This document shows positions 26,926-35,655 of a stretch of DNA of 64,000 nt, one piece after another. The notes under the pieces are model-generated. The model was not told the DNA's origin, did not search any database, and was given only the letters and a program-made list of their open reading frames with translations. Within the stretch, counting starts at the first letter, position 1. The number at the start of each line of letters is the position of its first letter. This stretch comes from Pseudoduganella rivuli (lineage in GTDB: Bacteria > Pseudomonadota > Gammaproteobacteria > Burkholderiales > Burkholderiaceae_D): the NCBI RefSeq assembly GCF_009674485.1, contig NZ_WKJJ01000009.1:248001-312000 (forward strand), written 5' to 3'. A program made the translations under genes and the position numbers.

Positions 26926-26953
26926 TTTACACTGGTGCCAAAACAGTATAATG
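26926..26953 (+). promoter_or_regulatory. Sigma-70-type promoter of argS
   Basis: TTTACA at 26926-26931 and a perfect TATAAT at 26948-26953 are separated by 16 bases, 79 bases before the argS start. Confidence 0.5.
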
Positions 26954-27031
26954 TCGGCTGTTTGACCCTGCGCAAAACCGGGTCTCTGCTTTCTCAGATT
27001 ACTTAGCGCGGCCCAGCCGCCCCCAACGAAC

Positions 27032-28741
27032 ATGCTCGCCCAACAAAAACAAGAGATCATCGCCCTCTTCAACGCCGCCCTGGCGCCCATTCTCGACGGC
27101 ACCGGCGTCACCGCCAACGTCGTGCTGGAGCGCCCGCGCGATGCGGCGCACGGCGACGTCGCCTGCAATATCGCCATGCAGCTGGCAAAACAGTTGAAAA
27201 TGAACCCGCGAGAACTGGCAACCAAAGTGGTCGCCGCGCTGCTGGACAATCCGGCCGGCAAACACCTGGTCGAATCGGCGGACATCGCCGGCCCGGGTTT
27301 CATCAACCTGCGCGTGACCGCCGCCTCGAAACAGGCGGTCGTGAAGGCCGTGCTGGCGCAAGGCGCCAAGTATGGCCAGGGCACGGCCGGCGCCGGCCAG
27401 CACGTGATCATTGAATTCGTTTCCGCCAACCCGACCGGCCCGCTGCACGTGGGCCACGGCCGCCAGGCCGCGCTGGGCGATGCGCTGTCGTCGCTGTTCG
27501 TGGCGCAGGGCTTCGACGTGACGCGCGAGTTCTATTACAACGACGCCGGCGTGCAGATCCAGACGCTGGCCACGTCCGTGCAGGCGCGCGCGCGCGGCTT
27601 CAAGCCGGGCGACGCCGAATGGCCGGAGTCAAGCTACAACGGCGACTATATTCAGGACATCGCGGACGACTTCCTGGCCAGGAAAACCGTTTCCGCTTCC
27701 GACGGCGCACCAGCCACCGCGTCGGGCGACGTGGAAGACTTCGAATCGATCCGCGCCTTCGCCGTCACCTACCTGCGTAACGAGCAGGACATCGATTTGC
27801 AGGCGTTCGGCGTCAAATTCGACAACTATTACCTGGAATCGTCGCTGTACAAGGACGGCAAGGTGAACGCCGCTGTCGACGCGCTGATCGCGGCCGGCAA
27901 AACGTTCGAGCAGGACGGCGCGCTGTGGCTGCGCACCACCGAATACGGCGACGACAAGGACCGCGTGATGCGCAAGTCCGATGGCACCTACACGTACTTC
28001 GTGCCGGACGTCGCGTACCACATCCAGAAATTCAAGCGCGGCTTCACGCAGGCCATCAACATCCAGGGTTCCGACCACCACGGCACCATTGCCCGCGTGC
28101 GCGCCGGCCTGCAAGCGGTCGATATCGGCATCCCGCAAGGCTATCCTGACTACGTGCTGCACAAGATGGTCACCGTAATGAAAGACGGCGCGGAAGTGAA
28201 GATTTCCAAGCGTGCCGGCTCGTACGTGACCGTGCGCGACCTGATCGAATGGTCGGGTGGCGGCGACATCACCAAGGGCCGCGACGCCGTGCGCTTCTTC
28301 CTGATTTCCCGTAAGGCGGACACGGAATTCGTGTTCGACGTGGACGTCGCGCTGAAAACGTCGGATGAAAATCCGGTCTATTACGTGCAGTACGCGCACG
28401 CCCGTATCTGCCGCATGCTGGAACAGTGGACCGGCAGCGAAGCGGACCTGGCCAGTGTCGACCTGTCGCCGCTGACCGCGCCAACCGAAGCCACCCTGCT
28501 GGCGACGCTGGCGGCCTATCCGGAAGTGCTGGCCCGCGCCCAGGCCGAACTGGGCCCGCACCAGATCGCGTTCTACCTGCGCGACCTGGCCGCCGCGCTG
28601 CACAGCTTCTACTTCGCCGAGCGCGTGCTGGTGGACGACGAAGCCGTCAAGATGGCCCGTATCGCACTGATGGTGGCGACCCGCCAGGTGCTGCGCAACG
28701 GCCTGGCGCTGATCGGCGTCTCGGCTCCTGACAAGATGTAA
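27032..28741 (+). CDS. argS: Arginyl-tRNA synthetase
   Basis: Class I synthetase that charges tRNA-Arg, 569 residues. The N-terminal additional domain covers residues 1-110. The HIGH-type motif is HVGHG (139-143) within SANPTGPLHVGHG. The KMSKS position reads VKISKRAG, and the C-terminal anticodon domain ends VLRNGLALIGVSAPDKM, the usual DALR ending. It leads a plus-strand series running into the SPOR protein, a DsbA-like protein and an SDR enzyme. Confidence 0.97.
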   Translation: MLAQQKQEIIALFNAALAPILDGTGVTANVVLERPRDAAHGDVACNIAMQLAKQLKMNPRELATKVVAALLDNPAGKHLVESADIAGPGFINLRVTAASKQAVVKAVLAQGAKYGQGTAGAGQHVIIEFVSANPTGPLHVGHGRQAALGDALSSLFVAQGFDVTREFYYNDAGVQIQTLATSVQARARGFKPGDAEWPESSYNGDYIQDIADDFLARKTVSASDGAPATASGDVEDFESIRAFAVTYLRNEQDIDLQAFGVKFDNYYLESSLYKDGKVNAAVDALIAAGKTFEQDGALWLRTTEYGDDKDRVMRKSDGTYTYFVPDVAYHIQKFKRGFTQAINIQGSDHHGTIARVRAGLQAVDIGIPQGYPDYVLHKMVTVMKDGAEVKISKRAGSYVTVRDLIEWSGGGDITKGRDAVRFFLISRKADTEFVFDVDVALKTSDENPVYYVQYAHARICRMLEQWTGSEADLASVDLSPLTAPTEATLLATLAAYPEVLARAQAELGPHQIAFYLRDLAAALHSFYFAERVLVDDEAVKMARIALMVATRQVLRNGLALIGVSAPDKM

Positions 28742-28771
28742 TCGAGGACTCATCGAGGAATTATCGTACCT

Positions 28772-29467
28772 ATGCATTTCCGTTCCCGTCTCGCCCCGCT
28801 GCGCCACCAGCAGGGCAACACGCTGGTTGGCATCGTTATCGGCCTGGTCATCGGCCTGGCAATCGCAGTCGTTGTCGCACTGGTGATCAGCAAGGGCTCG
28901 TCGCCCTTCACCGATAAATCCGGCAAGGTGGGCAAGCCCGCCGAGCCGACCGCCGGCCAGATTTCGGACCCGAACAAGCCTATGTACGGCAACAAGGATG
29001 CCGCGCGCGAAGCAGCGCGCGACTTCTCGAAAGAACAGCGCCAGCCGACGGAAGGCGTGCCGCCGCCGGCAGCGCCGCCCGCGCAGCCGCCGAAGGATGA
29101 ATTGCAGCAGGTGGTGGACCGCATCGAAGCGGCATCGAAAAAGCCTGCGGCCGCACCGGCAGCGGCTCCTGCCACCGCCGCTCCGGCGGCGCCAGCCGCC
29201 GCGGCCGCCGCCCCTGCCGCTGGCGACGACAAATACGTGTACTACCTGCAGGCCGGCGCGTTCCGCGAAATGTCCGATGCGGAAAACCAGCGCGCCAAGC
29301 TGGCGTTGATGGGCTTTGAAGCCACCGTGTCGGACCGCACCACCGACGCCGGCGTGCTGCACCGCGTGCGCATGGGTCCTTTCGCGCAAGTGGAAGCCAT
29401 GAACAAGGCGCGCAGCAAGCTGTCTGAAAACGGCGTCGATGTCTCGGTCGTGCGCAACCAGCGCTGA
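28772..29467 (+). CDS. SPOR-domain membrane protein (FtsN-like)
   Basis: Bitopic inner-membrane protein of 231 residues. A single helix (TLVGIVIGLVIGLAIAVVVA, about residues 17-36) is followed by a Pro/Ala-rich periplasmic linker and a C-terminal SPOR domain from about residue 155 (YYLQAGAFREMSDAENQRA). SPOR domains bind denuded septal glycan, and this layout resembles FtsN. GAGG lies upstream of ATG 28772. It sits between argS and the dsbA-like gene, an order often seen in betaproteobacteria. Whether it performs FtsN's role is not shown. Confidence 0.88.
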   Translation: MHFRSRLAPLRHQQGNTLVGIVIGLVIGLAIAVVVALVISKGSSPFTDKSGKVGKPAEPTAGQISDPNKPMYGNKDAAREAARDFSKEQRQPTEGVPPPAAPPAQPPKDELQQVVDRIEAASKKPAAAPAAAPATAAPAAPAAAAAAPAAGDDKYVYYLQAGAFREMSDAENQRAKLALMGFEATVSDRTTDAGVLHRVRMGPFAQVEAMNKARSKLSENGVDVSVVRNQR

Positions 29468-29491
29468 TGACCATTCCCACGGGGAGCGAAC

Positions 29492-30166
29492 ATGCGGTTC
29501 TTGACGTCTATTAAGCTGCTGGGCATAGCCATACTGTCTGTTGCGGCGTTCGGCGCGGCCGCGTCGCCGCAAAACCCCGTCAACGGCACGGAATACGCGA
29601 CCCTGCCCGTGGCGCAGCCTGTCCCCGCCGGCAAGAAAATCGAAGTCCTGGAATTCTTTGCCTACTGGTGCCCCCATTGCAATGCGTTCGAACCGCTGCT
29701 GGCGGACTGGGTGAAAAAACAGGGCGACAATGTGGTCCTCAGGCGCATCCACGTGCCCAAGAGCGACCTGACCCTGCCGCAGCAAAAGCTGTTCTTCACG
29801 CTGGAAGCGATGGGCGCGGCCGAGCAAAACCAGGCCAAGGTGTTTTACGCCATGCACGTGCAGCGCGAACGCTTCACCAAGGATGAACAGGTGTTCGACT
29901 GGGTGGCGAAAAATGGCTTCGACCGCAAGAAATTCATCGCCACGTACCGTTCGCTGCCGGTCCAGAACCGTGTCAAACAGGCCGACAAGGCCATGACCGA
30001 TTACGGCATCGATACCTGGCCGACGGTCGTTATCGATGGCCGCTACAAGACGTCGCCACAGCTGGCCAGCACCACGCTGGGCGACGAACCTGAAATTGAA
30101 TACCACAAGGCCGCGCTGACGGTGATGAACCACCTGGTGGCCAAGGCGAAAGCGGAAAAGAAATAA
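29492..30166 (+). CDS. dsbA: DsbA-type thiol:disulfide interchange protein
   Basis: Periplasmic oxidoreductase of 224 residues that makes disulfide bonds in exported proteins. A signal peptide occupies residues 1-25. The active site is Cys60-Pro-His-Cys63 in FFAYWCPHC, the DsbA CPHC motif, and a cis-proline segment TWPTVVID lies near residue 180. Strong ribosome site GGGGAG. Third gene of the argS-led series; the SDR gene starts two bases after its stop. Confidence 0.93.
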   Translation: MRFLTSIKLLGIAILSVAAFGAAASPQNPVNGTEYATLPVAQPVPAGKKIEVLEFFAYWCPHCNAFEPLLADWVKKQGDNVVLRRIHVPKSDLTLPQQKLFFTLEAMGAAEQNQAKVFYAMHVQRERFTKDEQVFDWVAKNGFDRKKFIATYRSLPVQNRVKQADKAMTDYGIDTWPTVVIDGRYKTSPQLASTTLGDEPEIEYHKAALTVMNHLVAKAKAEKK

Positions 30167-30168
30167 GC

Positions 30169-30960
30169 ATGGCGGAAGCACATGCGCTGCGGCGCGTCTT
30201 TATAACGGGCGCGTCCAGCGGACTGGGCGCCGCACTGGCGCTGCGCTATGCGCAACTGGGCGCCACCCTGGGTTTGCTGGCGCGCCGCGGCGATGCGCTG
30301 CAAGCGCTGATCAACACCCTGCCCCACCCTGAGAAACACCGCGCCTATGCGGTGGACGTCAACGACCATGAAGGCATCCGCAACGCCGCCATCGACTACA
30401 TCGAACACGCGGGCGGCATCGATGTGGTCATTGCCAGCGCCGGCATTTCGCACGGCACGCTGACCGAATACGGGCGCGAAGACTTGCCGGTGTTCGCCTC
30501 CATCTTCGCCACCAATGTCACGGCCACCTTCGCCACGTTCGCGCCCTTCATCGGCCCGATGAAGGCGCAGCGCACACCGGCGCGGCTGGTCGGCATCGGC
30601 AGCGTGGCGGGCATCCGGGGCTTGCCGGGCGGCGGCGGGTACAGCGCGTCGAAATCGGCCGTGATTACCTATTGCGAATCGCTGCGCGTGGAAATGGCGC
30701 CGTACGGCATCGACGTCGTCACCATTTGTCCCGGCTATATCGACACGCCGATGACGCAGCATAATTCCTACGCCATGCCATTCCTGATGGCGCCGGACAA
30801 GTTCGCGGCAGCGGCCGTGCGCGCCATCGAGCGGGGCACCAGCTACACGGTCATTCCGTGGCAAATGGGCGTGGTGGCCAAGCTGCTACGCGCACTGCCC
30901 AACCCGGTCTACGACTGGGCATTTTCCAAAGCGCCGCACAAGGCGCGCAAACAGAAATGA
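30169..30960 (+). CDS. Short-chain dehydrogenase/reductase
   Basis: NAD(P)-dependent SDR enzyme of 263 residues. The cofactor loop is TGASSGLG (13-20), an NAG-like ASAGISHGT segment follows, and the catalytic YSASK tetrad motif is present with the upstream serine in GIGSVAG. Substrate cannot be inferred. The start lies two bases after the dsbA-like gene, and the stop overlaps birA as ATGA, so all are probably one operon. Confidence 0.92.
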   Translation: MAEAHALRRVFITGASSGLGAALALRYAQLGATLGLLARRGDALQALINTLPHPEKHRAYAVDVNDHEGIRNAAIDYIEHAGGIDVVIASAGISHGTLTEYGREDLPVFASIFATNVTATFATFAPFIGPMKAQRTPARLVGIGSVAGIRGLPGGGGYSASKSAVITYCESLRVEMAPYGIDVVTICPGYIDTPMTQHNSYAMPFLMAPDKFAAAAVRAIERGTSYTVIPWQMGVVAKLLRALPNPVYDWAFSKAPHKARKQK

Positions 30961-31754
30961 CGACGCGGATCGATTTGAACGCCACCGCCATCGGCAGCCA
31001 TTGCGCGGAATGCGCATCGCACGTGGCGCTGGCGGTGGTCGCGGAAACGGGGTCCACCAATGCCGACTTGCTGGCGCAAGTCCAGGCCGGGCAGTTGGCC
31101 GGCCCGGCGCTGCTGGTGGCGCACAGCCAGACAGCGGGACGCGGCCGCGCGGGACGCAGCTGGCTGTCCGCGCCCGGTGCGACGTTGATGTTCTCGCTGG
31201 CGTGGCGATTCAGGTCGCCGCTGCAGCACCTGGTCGGCTTGCCGCTGGCGGCCGGCGTGGCGCTGGCCGAAGCGATCCAGGCACTGGGCGTGCCGGTGCA
31301 ACTGAAGTGGCCAAACGATATTCTGAAAGACGGCGCCAAGCTGGCGGGCATCCTGGTGGAAACGCAAACGGGGCCGGATGGCGCCGTGTGGGCCGTGGTG
31401 GGCGCCGGCATCAACTTGCTGATGCCGGATGAACTGGAAGCGGACATAGGCCGCGATGTGGCGTCCGCGCCATGGCTGGCGAAAATGGACCGCAATGCGC
31501 TGATGGGCGCGCTGCTGAACCGGCTGTCGGCCACGCTGGCGGAATTCGACGACACCGGTTTTGCCGCCTTCACCGAACGGTGGAACCGGCTGCAGGCATG
31601 GCGCGGGGAAGCGGTGCGCATCGTCGACCAGGGACGCGTGCTGCATGAAGGCCGCATGGCCGGCGTCGACGACTACGGGCGCCTGCTGCTGCAAACGGAT
31701 GACGGCATGGTCCCCGTGGTATCGGGCGACGTGTCGCTGAGGCTCGCAATATGA
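30957..31754 (+). CDS. birA: Biotin--[acetyl-CoA-carboxylase] ligase
   Basis: Attaches biotin to the carboxyl carrier protein through biotinyl-AMP. The catalytic domain shows ETGSTNADLL, the biotin loop GRGRAGRSW, and LKWPNDILKDGAKLAGILVE. At 265 residues it lacks the N-terminal helix-turn-helix of E. coli BirA, so it is a ligase and not a repressor. The start at ATG 30957 overlaps the SDR stop (ATGA); an in-frame start 99 bases upstream would overlap the SDR gene far more. Its own stop overlaps coaX in the same way. Confidence 0.95.
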   Translation: MTTRIDLNATAIGSHCAECASHVALAVVAETGSTNADLLAQVQAGQLAGPALLVAHSQTAGRGRAGRSWLSAPGATLMFSLAWRFRSPLQHLVGLPLAAGVALAEAIQALGVPVQLKWPNDILKDGAKLAGILVETQTGPDGAVWAVVGAGINLLMPDELEADIGRDVASAPWLAKMDRNALMGALLNRLSATLAEFDDTGFAAFTERWNRLQAWRGEAVRIVDQGRVLHEGRMAGVDDYGRLLLQTDDGMVPVVSGDVSLRLAI

Positions 31755-32518
31755 ATATTTTCCTGATCGACGCGGGCAATACCCGCATCAAATGGGCGCT
31801 GGCGGCGCCCGATGCGCCGCTGGGCCGGTGGCTGGCCTATGGCGCCGTGATGCACGCGGATGCGGCGCAATTGCCGGACGCGTGGCGCGCGGCGCTGGCG
31901 GCACACGGACCGGTTGGCAAAGTCATTGCAGCCAACGTGGCGGGCGCCGACATGCGGGCATCGCTGGAAACCATGCTGGCGCAAACCGGCGTGGCGCAAT
32001 CGTCCGCGATCGACTGGTTTGCGTCCGTGGGGGAACGGGCCGGCGTACGCAACGGCTACCGCACGCACGGCCAGCTGGGCTGCGACCGCTTTGCCGCCGC
32101 CATCGGCGCCCATGCGCTGATGCCGGGACAGGCGCTGATCGTCGCCAATTGCGGTACCGCCACCACCATCGATGCGGTGACGGCCGACGGCGCTTTCCTG
32201 GGCGGCATGATCTTGCCGGGACTGGGCTTGATGGCCACTTCGCTGGCGCGCAACACGGCGCAGTTGCCGCAGGTGGCGCAAGGCGGTAAGCTGCCATCCG
32301 GATTTGCCGACAATACCGACGACGCCATCCTCAGCGGCCTGCTGGCTGCGCAAGCGGGCGCCATCGAGCGGGCCTGTGCGCTGCATGGCGCGCAGGCGTG
32401 CCTGGTATCGGGCGGCGCTTCGCAATACATCGTGCCGGCGCTGGGCGCTCATGTGCCCTACCGCCTGGTGGACAATATCGTGCTGACCGGGCTGCATGCC
32501 GCCGCGCGCAGCGATTGA
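31751..32518 (+). CDS. coaX: Type III pantothenate kinase
   Basis: First enzyme of coenzyme A synthesis, phosphorylating pantothenate. It is an ASKHA-fold protein of 255 residues with IDAGNTRIKW at the N-terminus, GCDRFAAAIGA, the phosphate motif NCGTATTIDAV and GGMILPGLGLMATSLA. Type III enzymes usually need a monovalent cation and resist feedback by CoA. It overlaps birA by four bases (ATGA), the usual birA-coaX pairing. Confidence 0.96.
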   Translation: MNIFLIDAGNTRIKWALAAPDAPLGRWLAYGAVMHADAAQLPDAWRAALAAHGPVGKVIAANVAGADMRASLETMLAQTGVAQSSAIDWFASVGERAGVRNGYRTHGQLGCDRFAAAIGAHALMPGQALIVANCGTATTIDAVTADGAFLGGMILPGLGLMATSLARNTAQLPQVAQGGKLPSGFADNTDDAILSGLLAAQAGAIERACALHGAQACLVSGGASQYIVPALGAHVPYRLVDNIVLTGLHAAARSD

Positions 32519-32531
32519 TGGTGGACTGACT

Positions 32532-33278
32532 GTGCTGAAATTTATCTTCTGGTCCCTGCTTGCCGTGAATGCCGGCCTGTACGCCTATGGGCAGGGTTAC
32601 CTCGGCCATTTCAGCGGCAGCGAGCGCGAACCCGCGCGCCTGCAAAACCAGCTCAATGGCGACAAGCTGGCCATAATTTCCGCATCGAAAGCGGAAGCGG
32701 CGGTGGCTGCGCTGAAGGCGCCGGCGTCCGAGCCGGATGCGGAAACCGCGAAGAATCCGGCCGAAGAACCGGCGAAGAAAACGCCTGAAAAAGCGGCCGA
32801 AAAGAAAGAAGAGAAAATCGCCTGCGTTGAATTCGGCAACTTCCTGCTGGCCGACGCGCGCCGCTTCGAAGAAAAAGTCGCGCCGCTGGCGCTGGGCGAC
32901 CACCAGGCCCGCATCAATTTGCCGGGCACGGAAGTGTCGAGCTATATCGTGTTCATTCCGCCGCAGGGCAACAAGGAAGGCGCGGAAAAGAAAGCCAGCG
33001 AATTGCGCGCACTGGGCGTGACCAATTACTTCATCATGTCCGACAGCCAGACCATGCGCTGGGCGATTTCACTGGGCGTCTTCAAGAGCGAAGCCGGTGC
33101 GCAGACCTTGCTGGCCAGCCTGCAAAAACAGGGCGTGCACAGCGCCCGCATCGCGCCCCGCATGAGCGCCAGCAAGCTGCTGGCCTTCCAGTTCCGCAAC
33201 ATCCCGGCGGACACCAAATCCCGCCTCGACAAAATCCGCGCAGGCTTCCCGGACAAGGAAAGCCGCAGCTGCAAATAA
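32532..33278 (+). CDS. SPOR-domain protein
   Basis: Membrane-anchored protein of 248 residues. The start is GTG 32532, giving VLKFIFWSLLAVNAGLYAYG as an N-terminal membrane anchor; an ATG is not available in a sensible place. A Lys/Glu/Ala-rich linker (about 65-105) leads to a region with four-part SPOR similarity (SSYIVFIPPQGNKEGAEKKA and MRWAISLGVFKSEAGAQTLL). It lies 13 bases after coaX and closes the plus-strand series. It is the second of three SPOR proteins between 28.7 and 34.6 kb. Confidence 0.82.
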   Translation: MLKFIFWSLLAVNAGLYAYGQGYLGHFSGSEREPARLQNQLNGDKLAIISASKAEAAVAALKAPASEPDAETAKNPAEEPAKKTPEKAAEKKEEKIACVEFGNFLLADARRFEEKVAPLALGDHQARINLPGTEVSSYIVFIPPQGNKEGAEKKASELRALGVTNYFIMSDSQTMRWAISLGVFKSEAGAQTLLASLQKQGVHSARIAPRMSASKLLAFQFRNIPADTKSRLDKIRAGFPDKESRSCK

Positions 33279-33301
33279 CCAACGTTGTTACGTTGTTTCC
33301 A

Positions 33302-33336
33302 GGGGCCTGCCCCCTTTCTCCAGGGGCCTGGCCCCT
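33302..33336. repeat. Paired GC-rich palindromes (copies 2 and 3), possibly terminators
   Basis: GGGGCCTGCCCC (33302-33313) and AGGGGCCTGGCCCCT (33322-33336) lie in tandem, each followed by TTT. The second core is the reverse complement of the repeat at 2210-2222. They sit between the convergent SPOR and rlpA genes, where a terminator would be expected, but the stems have almost no loop. Confidence 0.5.
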
Positions 33337-33373
33337 TTAGTACTATCGTTCGATGGAGATGCGATAGGTTAGG

Positions 33374-34534
33374 TCAGCGCTGGATCACCAGCGGCTTCAG
33401 GCCCAGCGACGCGGGCAGTGCTTGCATGGCTTGCTCCGCTTCCTGCCGCGTGGCGAACGGGCCGCCGTACAGCCGCAGCACGGCGCCGGATGGCACCACT
33501 TCCAGGCCCGCCAGGCCGCTTTCCATGGCCACCTTGGCGCGCGCCGCTTCCGCGTTTTCCGGTTTGGCATAGGCGCCCAGTTGCAGGTAGAAGCCGCCCT
33601 TGGACGACACAGTGGCAACCGCGGGCACGATGGCGCTGCTTGCCTGCACCGTGGCGCCCCCTGCCAGCATCACACCGTCGGCAGCCGGCACGGCGACCTG
33701 CGCCGCAACAGCCTGCCCCGCGCCGACTGCCGTCTGCGCCACGGTCCCGGCATTCGCAGTCGGTGGCGCCGGATACAGCAACGCCGCAGTTTGCGCAGGT
33801 TCGCGCTGCGGCATGGGCGCTTGCGGACGCAGCACCGTGGCAGGTTTCGCGCCGCTCTTATTCGCCGCCGCCAGCTTGTCCGCTTCGGCAGGCAGGATGC
33901 GCTCCACTTCCAGCATGTGACTGCCCTTGCCCAGCAAGCCCAGTTTCAGCGCCGCCGTATACGACACGTCGATAATGCGCGTCGAATGGAACGGCCCACG
34001 GTCATTGACGCGCACCACCACCTGGTTGCCGTTATCGAGATTGGTCACGCGCGCATACGATGGAATCGGCAACGTCGGGTGCGCCGCCGTCATCTTGTAC
34101 ATGTCGTACAGTTCCCCCGACGACGTGCGCTGCCCATGGAATTTCTTGCCGTACCACGTGCCCAGCCCCCGTTGCACGAACGGCTGGTCCGGGTCCGTGA
34201 TGGGGCGGTAAGTCTTGCCGAACACCGCGTATTCCTTGTTGGCGCGCGGGATCGGTGGCTCGTTGCGCACTTCCGCATCCGGCGTGGCCAGCAGGTTCGG
34301 CGGCGGATTGTCGCCCGGGCCATCGTCCTGGTAATAGCCGCCCTTGCCGGAACCCGCCGGCGGCAACACGGGAACGCCCGGCTCCCGCTGCGGCTTGGCG
34401 CCCGGCTTGACGGGCACATGCGCAGGGGCAGCCGGTTCCTGCTGCGGCGCCGTGCCGCAACCGACCAGCGCCAGCGCGGGAACCAGTGCGGCGGCCAGTG
34501 CGGCCAACCGCAGCGAAGACTGGCGCGCCATCAT
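33374..34534 (-). CDS. rlpA: RlpA family septal ring lipoprotein with SPOR domain
   Basis: Outer-membrane lipoprotein of 386 residues. The lipobox is LVGC near residue 26. The double-psi beta-barrel (about 130-215) has GLGTWYGKKFHGQRTSSGE, NGNQVVVRVNDRGPF and the conserved DVSYTAALKLGL. A SPOR domain closes the protein (GGFYLQLGAYAKPENAEAAR). In Pseudomonas the RlpA barrel is a lytic transglycosylase acting on peptide-free glycan at the septum. Its start overlaps the rodA stop (ATGA); a second ATG is one codon downstream. Last gene of the mre-mrd operon. Confidence 0.94.
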   Translation of the reverse strand: MMARQSSLRLAALAAALVPALALVGCGTAPQQEPAAPAHVPVKPGAKPQREPGVPVLPPAGSGKGGYYQDDGPGDNPPPNLLATPDAEVRNEPPIPRANKEYAVFGKTYRPITDPDQPFVQRGLGTWYGKKFHGQRTSSGELYDMYKMTAAHPTLPIPSYARVTNLDNGNQVVVRVNDRGPFHSTRIIDVSYTAALKLGLLGKGSHMLEVERILPAEADKLAAANKSGAKPATVLRPQAPMPQREPAQTAALLYPAPPTANAGTVAQTAVGAGQAVAAQVAVPAADGVMLAGGATVQASSAIVPAVATVSSKGGFYLQLGAYAKPENAEAARAKVAMESGLAGLEVVPSGAVLRLYGGPFATRQEAEQAMQALPASLGLKPLVIQR

Positions 34535-35646
34535 GTCTGCACCAGCTTGCGGTGGCGCTGGATGCTCATCAGGATGCCTGACGCCAGCCCCAAGGTCAGC
34601 AGCGCCGTGCCGCCATAACTCATGAACGGCAGTGGCACGCCCACCACCGGCAGGATGCCGCTCACCATGCCCATGTTGACGAAGGCATAGGTGAAGAAAA
34701 TCATCGTCACCGCGCCCGCCAGCAGGCGCGTAAAGAAGTTCGGCGCATTAGCGGCAATCATCAGGCCGCGGCCAATCAACAGCAGGTACATAAACATCAG
34801 GAACAGGTTGCCCACGAGGCCAAATTCCTCAGAATACACGGCAAAGATAAAGTCTGTCGTACGTTCCGGAATGAATTCCAGGTGCGCCTGCGTGCCCTCT
34901 TTCCACCCCTTGCCCATCAAGCCGCCAGAGCCCACCGCGATGGTGGCCTGGATGATGTGAAAGCCCTTGCCCAGCGGGTCCGTGGTCGGATCGATCAAGG
35001 TCATGATGCGTTCGCGCTGGTAGTCGTGCATCATCGACCACGCGATGGGCATCGATGCGGCAGCGGCCACCACCAGCGCGGCAATGGCTTTCCACGACAG
35101 CCCGGCCAGGAAAATCACACAAAAGCCCGCCATCACCACCAGCAGCGCCGTACCCAGGTCGGGCTGGCGCGCAATCAGGAATACCGGCACCAGCAACAGC
35201 AGTGCGCCCACCGCGTACGAATCCCAGCGCAGCATGCCCTGGCGCTGCTGGAAGAACCACGCCAGCATCAGCGGCACGGCAATCTTGGCGAATTCCGACG
35301 GCTGGATATCGGCCACGCCGATGTGCAGCCAGCGCCGCGCGCCCAGCTTGATGGTGCCGGCCACCGCCACGGCCACCAGCAGCGATACCGTGATCACGTA
35401 GGCGGGCAAGGCGATGCGCATCATGTTTTGCGGCGAAATGTTCGCCACGATCCACATCGTCAGGAACGACATCACGATGTTGCGGACCTGGTCTTCGATC
35501 TTGCCGGGTATGCCCATGCTGGCCGACATCAAGGTCACCAGGCTGGTGGACAGCAGCATGATGATGATCATCATCAGGGTCGGATCGAAGACAGCCAGAT
35601 AGGGCTTGATGCGGCGCCAGATCGAGCGCCTTTCATTGATCGGCAT
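34531..35646 (-). CDS. rodA: Rod shape-determining protein RodA
   Basis: SEDS-family glycan polymerase of the elongasome, 371 residues with about ten membrane helices. Recognisable parts are KLGARRWLHIGVADIQPSEF, LIARQPDLGTALLV, and VGVPLPFMSYGGTALL near the C-terminus. It works with the class B transpeptidase encoded directly upstream, nine bases away, and overlaps rlpA by four bases. Confidence 0.96.
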   Translation of the reverse strand: MPINERRSIWRRIKPYLAVFDPTLMMIIIMLLSTSLVTLMSASMGIPGKIEDQVRNIVMSFLTMWIVANISPQNMMRIALPAYVITVSLLVAVAVAGTIKLGARRWLHIGVADIQPSEFAKIAVPLMLAWFFQQRQGMLRWDSYAVGALLLLVPVFLIARQPDLGTALLVVMAGFCVIFLAGLSWKAIAALVVAAAASMPIAWSMMHDYQRERIMTLIDPTTDPLGKGFHIIQATIAVGSGGLMGKGWKEGTQAHLEFIPERTTDFIFAVYSEEFGLVGNLFLMFMYLLLIGRGLMIAANAPNFFTRLLAGAVTMIFFTYAFVNMGMVSGILPVVGVPLPFMSYGGTALLTLGLASGILMSIQRHRKLVQT

Positions 35647-35655
35647 GCAGCCTCC

